From Candidatus Saccharibacteria bacterium CG_4_10_14_0_2_um_filter_52_9 (GTDB lineage: Bacteria; Actinomycetota; Acidimicrobiia; Acidimicrobiales; RAAP-2), in assembly GCA_903970515.1 (NCBI GenBank), contig CAJCJA010000055.1, forward strand, positions 39,817 to 103,816: DNA of 64,000 nucleotides, in the 5' to 3' direction. Both the position numbers and the translations under genes were made by a program. The notes beneath the pieces are model-generated. The model saw nothing but the letters and a program-made list of their open reading frames with translations. It searched no databases and had not been told where the DNA came from. This document shows positions 48,424 through 56,024 of this stretch, in pieces; within the stretch, counting starts at the first letter, position 1; every line of letters begins with the position of its first letter.

Positions 48424-49059
48424 CTAAGCCGCGAGTGCTTCGCGTTCGTCCAAGAACGACCACCACGCGCTACCGATGAGCGCAACGGCATCCACGGCGA
48501 CGCCAAGGTCCGGATGTAGAGCTTGAAGGGCGTCACGCGTCCAACGGGCGTGGTCGCCCTCGAGCGAGCCGTGTACCGACCAGAACTCAACGGCATCGTG
48601 GTGCGCGCCGTAGTGCGTGACGAGTCCGTCAGCCTTCGAGTCCGCGATGTTCGCCCCCTGGCTCTCGTAGGCCCATAGACCCGCCAGCGACGACGCCGGA
48701 CCTTTCGCCAAGATCATCGAGTATGCATCCACCAAACGCCGCATGGCCGGGGAAATCTCCGCCTCGCCGGCATCGTAGAAGCGTGCGAAGCGCTCAAAGA
48801 GTTCGAGATGGCTAGGAGGCGACACTTCGTCGGTCAAATTGGCGCCAACCGCGTCGCGTATCGGTCCTTCGGGTAACTGATCGATCAGTTTCTCGAGGAA
48901 CGAAGGCAGCATTCTCTCGAAGTACCGATACTGTTCGGCGTATCCCGTCAGTTCGTCTCGGTGCAACGCTCCAGCCTCCCAGCGTCGATAGAACGGATGA
49001 TTCAGCAGTAGAAATGGTTCCAGGGCTTTCACAATTTTCGTATCAAGTTGAACGTTCAT
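48424..49059 (-). CDS. Haem-oxygenase-like diiron protein (CADD/TenA-like)
   Basis: The 211-residue helical protein carries a full candidate diiron ligand set: Glu78, His84, Glu132 (AYESQ), His163, Glu167 and His170 (HxxxExxH). This matches the haem-oxygenase-like diiron oxidase superfamily, which includes CADD, a self-sacrificing p-aminobenzoate synthase, and several N-oxygenases. Which of these it resembles is not determined. The ATG at 49059 has TACCTT 6 nt upstream. Confidence 0.75.
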   Translation of the reverse strand: MNVQLDTKIVKALEPFLLLNHPFYRRWEAGALHRDELTGYAEQYRYFERMLPSFLEKLIDQLPEGPIRDAVGANLTDEVSPPSHLELFERFARFYDAGEAEISPAMRRLVDAYSMILAKGPASSLAGLWAYESQGANIADSKADGLVTHYGAHHDAVEFWSVHGSLEGDHARWTRDALQALHPDLGVAVDAVALIGSAWWSFLDEREALAA

Positions 49060-49065
49060 GTCGTC

Positions 49066-49071
49066 AAGGTA
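49066..49071 (-). promoter_or_regulatory. -10 hexamer of the diiron-protein gene
   Basis: TACCTT, 6 nt, then ATG. Confidence 0.45.
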
Positions 49072-49171
49072 TCACCTCGCCTTTAGCATTTCCTCGCAAT
49101 GGCGCTTTTACATCGCGGGCGCGGCCATCACGCTGAGGCCGAGGTGCGCCCGTTTGATGCAAGGATGCGAT

Positions 49172-50005
49172 ATGGACGATTACGCGGCGATCAATCTCGC
49201 GCATTGGAATAGTCGCGTCGTCCACCACGTGAATGGCTACGGGATCGAACAATTCCGCGACGATCCGAATCACTTGTCACACGTCGTTCGCTTCGACATA
49301 CCCCGCTTGGGAAGCATCGAAGGACTCGACGTCGTGCACCTGCAGTGCCATATCGGTACCGACACGTTGTCGCTGGCCCGACTGGGTCCGCGCAGCGTGA
49401 CCGGCGTCGACTTCTCGCGCCCGGCACTCGACGCAGCTTCCTCACTCGCGATCGAGTGTGGTGCCACGATCTCCTACGTTGAAAGCGACGTGTACTCAGC
49501 GGTCGAGACGCTCGGTCTTGAGAACTTCGACCTCGTCTATACCGGCATTGGTGCGTTGTGTTGGCTTCCCGACATTGCGCGATGGGCATCAACAGTGGCG
49601 ATGCTCCTTCGCCCCGGAGGACGTCTCTTCATTCGAGAAGGTCACCCGATGCTCTGGTCGCTTGCCGACCCACGCCCCGATGGACTCCTCGTCGTGCAGT
49701 ATCCCTATTTCGAGACTGAGGGCGTGAAGTTCTCCGAGTCGTTCAGCTACGTAGATCACGAAGAACCGCTCACGTCACCAGACCTCGTCCACTTTAATCA
49801 CGGTGTTGGAGAGGTTGTCATGGCCTTGATGAATGCTGGTATGCGATTGCTCTCGCTGGAAGAACACGACACGGTGCCATGGAATCCTTTCGGTGATGAC
49901 ATGGAAGAAGTCGGCGACGGTGAGTATCGGCTTCGAGATGAACCCCGACGCCTCGCTTGCACGTACACGCTCCAAGCAGAGAAGATTGCCATCAAAGAAA
50001 CCTGA
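49172..50005 (+). CDS. Class I SAM-dependent methyltransferase
   Basis: The 277-residue product has SAM motif I as VHLQCHIGTDTLSLARLG, motif II as VTGVDFSRPAL, and LLRPGGRLFIREGHP. The region resembles Ubie/UbiG-like small-molecule methyltransferases. I start it at ATG 49172, where AAGGA is 7 nt upstream and homology-like sequence begins; a longer frame from 49058 starts with low-complexity sequence. Confidence 0.8.
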   Translation: MDDYAAINLAHWNSRVVHHVNGYGIEQFRDDPNHLSHVVRFDIPRLGSIEGLDVVHLQCHIGTDTLSLARLGPRSVTGVDFSRPALDAASSLAIECGATISYVESDVYSAVETLGLENFDLVYTGIGALCWLPDIARWASTVAMLLRPGGRLFIREGHPMLWSLADPRPDGLLVVQYPYFETEGVKFSESFSYVDHEEPLTSPDLVHFNHGVGEVVMALMNAGMRLLSLEEHDTVPWNPFGDDMEEVGDGEYRLRDEPRRLACTYTLQAEKIAIKET

Positions 50006-50116
50006 GTCGCTGAATAAAGGCGTCGTCGGATGCCTGTGGTTCTGAGTATTTCACGATCGGTATCATCGATCCCCTGACCTGGGGCTCGTCTCGCGACGAC
50101 AGCAACCAGATTGACA

Positions 50117-50884
50117 CTAAGCAATCAGCGTCGCTTCAATGCCGCGAACGTCGCCGTCTTCGTCATGTATGGACGTCACGTCGCCGAATCCCTCTCGTTC
50201 GAAGTCGTCACGCAGAATCTGCGCCTCATCGCCGCCGAGTTCGAGAAGGAGGGCGCCACCACGTCGAAGGTAGCGGGGGCTCTCTGCGAGCACACGACGA
50301 AGGATCTCGGCACCGTCCTCTCCTCCGTCGTACGACAAGGTTGTTTCGAACGCGAACGTATCGCGCGGCAGGAGATGCATGCTGTATGTGGGTACGTACG
50401 GCGCGACACCAACTATGACGTCCGCGCGTCCCCTCAGCGCCGAGGGCAAGGGATCAAAGAGGTCACCTTCGAAGACCTCCACACCGTTGCTCGTTGCGCA
50501 GGCCACCGCTATCCCGTCAAGATCAGTCGCCACCACCCGAGAGTCAGGATGCTCGTTCATTAGGTACGTGGCAATCGCTCCAGAACCCGTGCACACATCG
50601 ATCGCGAGGCCCCGCGGGGGCAGACGGGACGCGGCCCGACGTGCTAACGGCTCGGTTTGCCAACGGGGCACGTATACCCCCGGCACGACTTCGATCCGGA
50701 GTCCACAAAACATAGCGAAGCCAGTAATCCACGCGAGTGGCTCGCCGTGCAAACGTCGTTCCAACAAGGAATCAAGAAAGGTCGCGTCTCCATTCGAGCA
50801 CGCGAGTAACTCCAGGGCTTCTTCGTCAGCGGCAACGAAACCCGCTGCACGTAATCGAGTGGTAACGATCGCTAGGTCAGTCAT
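50117..50884 (-). CDS. HemK/PrmC-related methyltransferase
   Basis: The 255-residue product is like PrmC, which methylates glutamine in release factors. ERRLHGEPLAWITG, VPRWQTEPL, AIDVCTGSGAIATYL and VATDLDG are present. The catalytic NPPY motif, however, reads VAPYVP, so Asn and the first Pro are replaced, as in actinobacterial PrmC-related proteins of unknown substrate. The ATG at 50884 has GAAGAG upstream. Confidence 0.83.
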   Translation of the reverse strand: MTDLAIVTTRLRAAGFVAADEEALELLACSNGDATFLDSLLERRLHGEPLAWITGFAMFCGLRIEVVPGVYVPRWQTEPLARRAASRLPPRGLAIDVCTGSGAIATYLMNEHPDSRVVATDLDGIAVACATSNGVEVFEGDLFDPLPSALRGRADVIVGVAPYVPTYSMHLLPRDTFAFETTLSYDGGEDGAEILRRVLAESPRYLRRGGALLLELGGDEAQILRDDFEREGFGDVTSIHDEDGDVRGIEATLIA

Positions 50885-51038
50885 TGTCTCTTCAGATTCG
50901 ATTCGGCGCATGAGTCTTTGGTCCACTTTTGCGGTTACATCTACCAAGGTGCTCGCCTTTGGCACACGTACCTACGCCCACACGGTTCACCTGTCTCCCA
51001 GCGATTGAGTTCGTCGATTTCTCCGCTCACGACCCGAT

Positions 51039-51395
51039 CTAGTCGGCGTGGCTGGTGATGTTGACAATCGTGCCATCGGGAGCTCGCACGAAGAATCGTC
51101 GCAAGCCCCACGACTCGGTCGTCAACGGGTAGACAATCTCGTACCCGCGACGTTGAGCATCCGCATACGCCTCCTCCACCCCGGCGCCCACGTGAATTGA
51201 GATTGCTGAATCCTCGGGTGCCGTTGCGTCTTTGGTGACGAGTTGGATGTGGGCACTGCCATCGGGCGATTGATAGTGCGCCACCCAACCCATATTGAAT
51301 CCCTCGACGTCCAATCCCAGGAAACCGGTGTAGAAGTCTCGCGCCGATTCAATATCAGCAACTGGAAGATTTGCGACAATTCCGGATACTTTCAT
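51039..51395 (-). CDS. VOC-family (glyoxalase-like) protein
   Basis: The 118-residue protein has the paired beta-alpha-beta-beta-beta modules of the vicinal oxygen chelate fold: VADIESARDFYTGFLGLDV, HIQLVT and FFVRAPDGTIVNI. Reaction unknown; possible roles include antibiotic-binding or isomerase. GAGGGGG precedes the ATG. Confidence 0.82.
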   Translation of the reverse strand: MKVSGIVANLPVADIESARDFYTGFLGLDVEGFNMGWVAHYQSPDGSAHIQLVTKDATAPEDSAISIHVGAGVEEAYADAQRRGYEIVYPLTTESWGLRRFFVRAPDGTIVNITSHAD

Positions 51396-51456
51396 CGTTC
51401 CCCCTCACAATTGTTTGAATCGTCCGACCCACTGCTTCGAAACTACGGTCGCCGAA

Positions 51457-51747
51457 TTAGGGTGCGGGCTGCACTTTTGCGTTCTCGCCCCACTGATCAT
51501 TCTGAACTTCGATCGATTGCGCCTTGGACTTTCGTTTCAGGGCCAAAGAAAGGGGCAATGTACCGAAGGCGAAAGACATCACGCCTAGGGGCGCCAAAAT
51601 CCCGGTCAGAGCAAGAACCGCCGCCAATGGGATGAAGAAAAGGCCGAGCGGGACCTCGAGACACAGGAGGCCAACGATTATTAACTTGTCGCCACCTGAC
51701 AATTTGGTCTTCGACGAATTCTCTTGCAGTGCCGCCATTGTGGTCAT
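51457..51747 (-). CDS. Small membrane protein, unknown
   Basis: The 96-residue product has two membrane segments (about residues 23-42 and 45-66) and a charged tail. An ATG at 51747 and a GTG two codons earlier are both possible starts. No family recognised. Confidence 0.6.
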   Translation of the reverse strand: MTTMAALQENSSKTKLSGGDKLIIVGLLCLEVPLGLFFIPLAAVLALTGILAPLGVMSFAFGTLPLSLALKRKSKAQSIEVQNDQWGENAKVQPAP

Positions 51748-51938
51748 TTCCACTTAGCGTACATCGTCAAAGAAACGCGGAATCGAGTGGTCATCGTCAC
51801 CTATTCGACGCATATGACTTCGACCACGCCACTCATGCAATTCACCTTGTGAATCGATTCATTGGAGGATGCCGACAAGGGCGTCGTCGAACTGTTGGAA
51901 CCCTACTTGTTGTGTGTTCACGGTGTATGGGCGAGGGG

Positions 51939-51944
51939 TAGCAT
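51939..51944 (+). promoter_or_regulatory. -10 hexamer of the SIMPL gene
   Basis: TAGCAT, 6 nt, then GTG. Confidence 0.5.
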
Positions 51945-51950
51945 TCAGCC

Positions 51951-52736
51951 GTGAGTGCAGACACGAGAGACAAAAGCAATTCGGACGACGAGGAGCGGGG
52001 TCTAGCGTCTCGCAAGATGCGCTCGCTTCGATCCCACGAACAGTTGATTGGCTTGATCATCCTCGCCGCGGCGTTCATCATCGGTTCTCTTTCGGTGGCA
52101 TCGGGCATCCGTAGCCACAATGGAGGGTCGCGAGCCAATCAGATCACCATCACCGGATCCGCCGAGCAGGCCGTCACGTCAAACACGTTCCAATGGATGG
52201 CGAATGTGGCGAGCACGCAGGCAACTACCTCCGCGGCACTGACGCAACTAAACGGTTGGGCCGCTCAGATTCGAAGCGCTCTCCTCGCTGCGGGAGCTCT
52301 CAAGGACGAAATCTCATTTGGCACGATAAATGTGCAGCCCAATGAACTAGCGACGGGCGCCATCGCCAGCTTCACAATGAACCAGACAGTCACGGTCCAG
52401 TCATCTCGCCTCTCCGCCATGCAACGTGTTTTGGGTGTGAGTAATCTCCTACTCGCCGACAACATCCCGTTTATCGCCGAAGATCCTCAGTACACCTTCA
52501 ACGGATTGAAAAAACTTCGACCCGCCCTCACGTCACAAGCCGCAGCCAACGCGCGCCAGCGGGCACAGGCTGCGTTGGGCAAGAACGTCAAGTTGGGAAA
52601 GCCGATTTCGATCACGGTGGGACAGGTGTCCGTGGATGCGCCGGGTTCGGTCAACTACGGCAGCGGGGACTTCAACACCAGTTCGATACCGAAGATCGTC
52701 TCGGTCGTGGTCTACGCCACCTACTCAACCGGGTAG
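51951..52736 (+). CDS. SIMPL-domain (DUF541) membrane-anchored protein
   Basis: The 261-residue protein has an acidic cytoplasmic start, one membrane segment (about residues 33-52) and a periplasmic-type SIMPL domain (ITITGSAEQAVTSNTF, TSQAAANARQRAQAAL). SIMPL proteins include the oxidative-stress protein YggE; function here is unknown. GTG start at 51951. Confidence 0.82.
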   Translation: MSADTRDKSNSDDEERGLASRKMRSLRSHEQLIGLIILAAAFIIGSLSVASGIRSHNGGSRANQITITGSAEQAVTSNTFQWMANVASTQATTSAALTQLNGWAAQIRSALLAAGALKDEISFGTINVQPNELATGAIASFTMNQTVTVQSSRLSAMQRVLGVSNLLLADNIPFIAEDPQYTFNGLKKLRPALTSQAAANARQRAQAALGKNVKLGKPISITVGQVSVDAPGSVNYGSGDFNTSSIPKIVSVVVYATYSTG

Positions 52737-52793
52737 GTAATCCTCGCACTCACGTAGTGACGAACGCAGACAAAACCAAGGAGTCTTGAAGGT

Positions 52794-53381
52794 TCAGGCC
52801 TCGGCCTGGACTTCTTGAAAATAATTTCTTGTTTTTGTGACCTCGCGAATCGGTGCGGCACCTTTCGAAGTTCCCTCGGAGGACGCGACCGTGGTTACCA
52901 ATTTCTCGAGATTCTCGAGACTCTCGACCATTCCCTTGCGCCAAAACTCGCCGTCCTTGACGAACTCTCGTAAACCTTCGAAGAGATGACTGGCGTCGTA
53001 AAACTCGGTGACCCGCGTCAGCTCCGGCCCTAGAGGTTCAAGTTCCCAGCCCCAGTAACGAGTCGTTGACATATTTTCACCACTTGGGAATTCGGAATGT
53101 TGATAGGTGTGACGTAGCGGCTGCCACACGATGCGCTCATGGGGCACAAATTCAACGACATGATTTTCCATACCGTAATCGCCCAAATTCCAGTGCGTCA
53201 TGTGCATGACAAAGACGTCGCCAACCTTGGTGATGTTTGAATTGTCGTCAGCGCTCTGCGCCATCCCGGTGCCGTCAATATAGGGATGCATGGATGGATT
53301 CGCTAATAGCGCGAAAATGGTTTCGGCCGACCCAGCGATGTCGCGCGACACTGACACAGACCGAGCTATCGAGTCACTCAC
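52794..53381 (-). CDS. SRPBCC-fold protein
   Basis: The 195-residue product contains SRPBCC elements: VSRDIAGSAETIFALLANP at the start (given in part: SRDIAGSAETIFAL), HERIVWQPL and WRKGMVESLENLEKLV at the C-terminal helix. The fold binds hydrophobic ligands. GTG at 53381 follows TAGTAT by 7 nt, so I shortened the frame from 53519. A C-terminal tail of about 30 residues extends beyond the domain. Confidence 0.78.
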   Translation of the reverse strand: MSDSIARSVSVSRDIAGSAETIFALLANPSMHPYIDGTGMAQSADDNSNITKVGDVFVMHMTHWNLGDYGMENHVVEFVPHERIVWQPLRHTYQHSEFPSGENMSTTRYWGWELEPLGPELTRVTEFYDASHLFEGLREFVKDGEFWRKGMVESLENLEKLVTTVASSEGTSKGAAPIREVTKTRNYFQEVQAEA

Positions 53382-53388
53382 GTTTCGA

Positions 53389-53394
53389 ATACTA
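53389..53394 (-). promoter_or_regulatory. -10 hexamer of the SRPBCC gene
   Basis: TAGTAT, 7 nt, then GTG. Confidence 0.45.
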
Positions 53395-53540
53395 ACGACG
53401 TTGTCATTGATTTGCAGACGGAAGCGCAGCTTTACTGTTTTCGCACTTCGGCACTGCCAACTAGAAAGTTGACTTGGCCAGCGTTCATTTTCCCCACCCC
53501 AATGACTCGAGGACGACACCCGGACACCGTCGCTAGAAAC

Positions 53541-53921
53541 TCAGTCGGTGATTCGAGTTAGTTGAAGCCTGCTCGCGATCGTAGTGAGGTCCTCATGCTC
53601 TGTGCTGGCAATATCCCAGACGAGTTGGAACGCATCATCGTCCTGGAGATCCGGCATAAAGCCGTTCAAGTCACCAAAGACGACGGTGCTGAGCCACGCA
53701 AGTCTCTTATTTCCATCGACGAGCGCATGATTCTTGGTCATCGAATGGAGAAGCGCCGCCGCCTTCAGTTCTGCCGATTCGTAAGCGTCTTCACCAAACG
53801 CGCTCGACCGCGGTCTATTCACAGCTGAATCCAATAGACCGAGATCACGGATTGGGCCGATGCCAAGCATCCGAATCATCGCGACGATGTCTTCAAGTTC
53901 TAGATACTCGAAATCAATCAT
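53541..53921 (-). CDS. Doc-type toxin (Fic fold)
   Basis: The 126-residue protein has the death-on-curing motif HALVDGNKRLAW (HxFxDxNKR type), which in Doc phosphorylates elongation factor Tu. Length is typical. Its ATG overlaps the stop of the RHH antitoxin gene (ATGA), the normal TA arrangement. Confidence 0.9.
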   Translation of the reverse strand: MIDFEYLELEDIVAMIRMLGIGPIRDLGLLDSAVNRPRSSAFGEDAYESAELKAAALLHSMTKNHALVDGNKRLAWLSTVVFGDLNGFMPDLQDDDAFQLVWDIASTEHEDLTTIASRLQLTRITD

Positions 53922-54124
53922 TCAGCGCCGAGACGCTCCAGCACATCGGCCCACCGAACTGCCATCCGTCGCGTCGCGTCGGTCACTCGAGCGTCGTGGC
54001 CCGAGCGCTCATATCGTTCGATAACCGCACGTCGAATGATCTCTTGACGCGAGATACCTTCAATCTGCGTAAGGGAGTCGAGTGCCTCCTCGAGCGCGGC
54101 GTCGGTTCGAACTGTAAATGCCAT
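53918..54124 (-). CDS. RHH-type antitoxin of Doc
   Basis: The 68-residue product starts with a ribbon-helix-helix region (MAFTVRTDAALEEALDSL, then IEGISRQEIIRRAVIERY in part) and has a C-terminal toxin-binding tail. Doc toxins more often have Phd-type antitoxins, so an RHH partner is slightly unusual. ATG at 54124; a palindrome overlaps its promoter. The frame is open to 54166 but TATCAT lies 6 nt before 54124. Confidence 0.82.
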   Translation of the reverse strand: MAFTVRTDAALEEALDSLTQIEGISRQEIIRRAVIERYERSGHDARVTDATRRMAVRWADVLERLGAE

Positions 54125-54130
54125 GAATTG

Positions 54131-54150
54131 ATGATACCATTTCGGTATCA
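54131..54150 (-). promoter_or_regulatory. Promoter and operator of the RHH-Doc operon
   Basis: TATCAT (54131-54136) lies 6 nt before the ATG. It overlaps a perfect inverted repeat TGATACC-ATTTC-GGTATCA at 54132-54150. RHH antitoxins usually repress their own operon by such sites. Confidence 0.7.
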
Positions 54151-54162
54151 ACCTGTGGAACG

Positions 54163-54552
54163 TCACCGATATGAAATAGTGACGATACCTGGAAGGTCGA
54201 CGAAGGCGGTTTGATCGGCTGTTACAAGGGACCGGCTTGACGACGACGCCGTGGCCGCAATGATGAGGTCATGCGCGCCTCTCGGACGACCTTGTCGGCG
54301 AACCGCTGCAAGAAGTTGGGTGTGGGCTCGCGCTACTTCGAGGTCATAGTCCACAATCGGCACCGCGACCACAATTGCGTCGAGTAGTTCCTGACGGCGA
54401 TGTCTGGTCTTCCCTTTGGACAACTCGACCCCGACTTGAAGTTCGGCCACTGTGATGGCGGCGATTGCGACGTCGTCCTCGTCTCCAATCAAGTCATCGA
54501 GATCTATATGAGACCTCTCCGCATCAATTAGAAAAGTTGTGTGAAGCAGCAA
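54163..54552 (-). CDS. VapC-type PIN-domain toxin, altered first acidic residue
   Basis: The product is about 129 residues if it starts at TTG 54552, just after the antitoxin stop (5-nt gap). PIN motifs are AELQVGVELS (acidic Glu), GAHDLIIAATA (Asp) and LVTADQTAF (Asp). The first position, normally Asp in LLDTxxLI, is His: LLHTTFLIDAE. Other PIN acidic residues remain. It may still be an RNase with modified activity. Confidence 0.8.
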   Translation of the reverse strand: MLLHTTFLIDAERSHIDLDDLIGDEDDVAIAAITVAELQVGVELSKGKTRHRRQELLDAIVVAVPIVDYDLEVARAHTQLLAAVRRQGRPRGAHDLIIAATASSSSRSLVTADQTAFVDLPGIVTISYR

Positions 54553-54557
54553 TCGAG

Positions 54558-54800
54558 TCAGAATCGGTCCTCTGCTACCGCGAGGTCCCGGGTCTCGCGA
54601 AGCGACGCCAACCATTGAGTGTCCACTGGATGCCGCTTCAGCATAGATTTCACATCTGAACCGAGTCCATTGGCAACCGGTTCAATGTGTGCCACTGCTC
54701 GACCTCGACGAATGATGGTGATGCGCTCCCCCTTGTGCTCGACGGCATCGAGCAACTCTGCGAAGTTTCTCGCGGCATTGGTAGCACTGATTTCTGTCAC
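54558..54800 (-). CDS. Phd/YefM-type antitoxin of VapC
   Basis: The 80-residue protein has the Phd N-terminal domain: ISATNAARNFAELLDAVEHKG and ITIIRRGRAVAHIEPV (in parts). The start is GTG at 54800 with TAATCT 6 nt upstream. It precedes vapC in the usual order. Confidence 0.85.
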   Translation of the reverse strand: MTEISATNAARNFAELLDAVEHKGERITIIRRGRAVAHIEPVANGLGSDVKSMLKRHPVDTQWLASLRETRDLAVAEDRF

Positions 54801-54820
54801 CAAATCAGATTATCAGATTT
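54801..54820 (-). promoter_or_regulatory. Promoter and operator of the Phd-VapC operon
   Basis: TAATCT (54807-54812) is the -10. It lies in an imperfect palindrome, AAATC...GATTT, which also contains the direct repeat ATCTGAT twice. Autoregulation by the Phd protein is likely. Confidence 0.55.
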
Positions 54821-54872
54821 TGATGTCGGATGCCCGACCCAACAGAAATGTAACCTTTCATTGGAGACTTGC
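54821..54872 (+). repeat. IS-end-like repeat A
   Basis: 52 nt beginning TGATGTCGGATGCCCGAC, about 85% identical by eye to repeat C. It lies directly upstream of the Phd-VapC promoter. Confidence 0.75.
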
Positions 54873-54955
54873 CTAGAAATGACGAACTAACCATGATTCG
54901 GGACTGAATCTATCCCGACGGTATGTTGTCGCCAAACAGCCCTAGGTAGACGCAG

Positions 54956-55222
54956 GTGAGGTTCAACGTGCTCAAGGCATACATCGCACCACACGAAACA
55001 GACGAAGGGTTTCGGTTCTCAGTCTTCATAGATGATCTCTACGGAGTCCACGAAAATTCGCCCGCGTTGGAAACACTGTCCGAGGCCGTTACCTGGGCAC
55101 TTGAACGGACTGACTTCGTGATTGCGCGACAGTCAATTGGCCCGTACTACTGGTACGGGCGCGGACGCAAACCTTCGGACATTGAGCCACCACCGGCCCT
55201 TGGGACGGATCAAACTGATTGA
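54956..55222 (+). CDS. Orphan protein of 88 residues
   Basis: A GTG-started ORF between repeats A and B/C, on the opposite strand to the neighbouring TA genes. It begins MRFNVLKAYIAPHETDEGF and contains a segment ALETLSEAVTWALERTDF that may be helical. No family recognised; coding is plausible but not proven. Confidence 0.5.
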   Translation: MRFNVLKAYIAPHETDEGFRFSVFIDDLYGVHENSPALETLSEAVTWALERTDFVIARQSIGPYYWYGRGRKPSDIEPPPALGTDQTD

Positions 55223-55237
55223 CCCTTTTCTGTCGCC

Positions 55238-55286
55238 TGGTGTCGGAGGCGGTCTGAGGTTCCATGGTTTCTGGGATGAAAAACTG
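55238..55286 (+). repeat. IS-end-like repeat B
   Basis: 49 nt beginning TGGTGTCGGAGGCGGT and ending GGATGAAAAACTG. It matches the left end of the IS481-type element (repeat E) and runs directly into repeat C. Confidence 0.75.
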
Positions 55287-55336
55287 GTGTCGGAGGCCCG
55301 ACGCAACAGATATGCAACCCATCATTGGCGACTGGC
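55285..55336 (+). repeat. IS-end-like repeat C
   Basis: 52 nt beginning TGGTGTCGGAGGCCCGAC. GTCGG-AGGC-CCGAC at its start can form a small hairpin. Compare repeats A and D. Confidence 0.78.
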
Positions 55337-55375
55337 ACCTTGAGTGAGACGCACTGAAGGTTCAGGACAACCGGC

Positions 55376-55633
55376 CTATTCGTAGACGTCTCGACGATGC
55401 CCGAGTGTGACAACCACGATCAAGAGAACTCCATCGTCAATGGTGTACAGAACCCGATAGTCCCCTACTCGCAGTCGATAGCCATCGCGACCACGAAGTG
55501 GCCGAAAGGCAGGAGGTCGAGGATCCTTGGCAAGGAGGGAGATGGCCCCTTGAATCCGTGGTTGCGTCGAACGATCAATCTTTCGAAGTTCTCGAAGAGC
55601 CGCCGGCCGGAATTCAATCCGATAGTCGCTCAC
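55376..55633 (-). CDS. RelE-type toxin
   Basis: The 85-residue RNase-fold toxin begins SDYRIEFRPAALRELRKID and has FRPLRGRDGYRLRVGDYRVLYTI (in parts: LRGRDGYRLRVGDYRV) and the C-terminal LGHRRDVYE. The basic residues expected for mRNA cleavage are present. GTG overlaps the antitoxin stop by 4 nt. Confidence 0.92.
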   Translation of the reverse strand: MSDYRIEFRPAALRELRKIDRSTQPRIQGAISLLAKDPRPPAFRPLRGRDGYRLRVGDYRVLYTIDDGVLLIVVVTLGHRRDVYE

Positions 55634-55878
55634 GACCAGCCGAGATCGCTTTTCACTTGCTCCCAAGGAATGTTGGCACCGGTCTCTGCCAGCGCAATGT
55701 CAAAGGCAGCGACGTCTTGTGACTCCTCAAGTGCCTCGAGCATTTCGTCGTACTGTTCCGGGCTGATCAAGATTGCCGCGCGTCGTCCGTAGTGCTCGAG
55801 TTCGACGGGTTCGGATTGTGACATCTCGACGACCTCTGACAGCTTTTCACGAGCTTTGCTCACGGAAATTTTGACCAT
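55630..55878 (-). CDS. RelB/Phd-type antitoxin of RelE
   Basis: The 82-residue protein starts MVKISVSKAREKLSEVVEM and has the segment RRAAILISPEQYDEMLEAL, typical of Phd/YefM-fold antitoxins. ATG at 55878 has TACAAT 6 nt upstream; the longer frame to 56148 crosses repeat D. Confidence 0.9.
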   Translation of the reverse strand: MVKISVSKAREKLSEVVEMSQSEPVELEHYGRRAAILISPEQYDEMLEALEESQDVAAFDIALAETGANIPWEQVKSDLGWS

Positions 55879-55884
55879 GTTGAT

Positions 55885-55915
55885 ATTGTACAACATTGGT
55901 ACCACATTCGTACAA
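55885..55915 (-). promoter_or_regulatory. Promoter and operator of the RelBE operon
   Basis: TACAAT (55885-55890) is the -10. It overlaps a 30-bp imperfect palindrome: TTGTAC at one end, GTACAA at the other and GGTACC at the centre. Confidence 0.65.
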
Positions 55916-55917
55916 CT

Positions 55918-55963
55918 TGGTGCCGGAGGCCCGAAGTGACAGTTCTGCAACCTTACACTGGCG
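55918..55963 (+). repeat. IS-end-like repeat D
   Basis: About 46 nt beginning TGGTGCCGGAGGCCCGA, related to C; it starts 3 nt from the RelBE operator. Confidence 0.7.
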
Positions 55964-56024
55964 TTTGATGGGCTGAGGTTGCGGCTGACTTCAAACTTTC
56001 GAGATGTGCAGTTCCAAGTCAGCT

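Noticed and set aside
54821..55966. Integron attC sites at the repeats between TA cassettes
   Set aside because: ACCCAAC in repeat A fits the RYYYAAC core, but repeats C and D do not, and no GTTRRRY partner or integron integrase is present.
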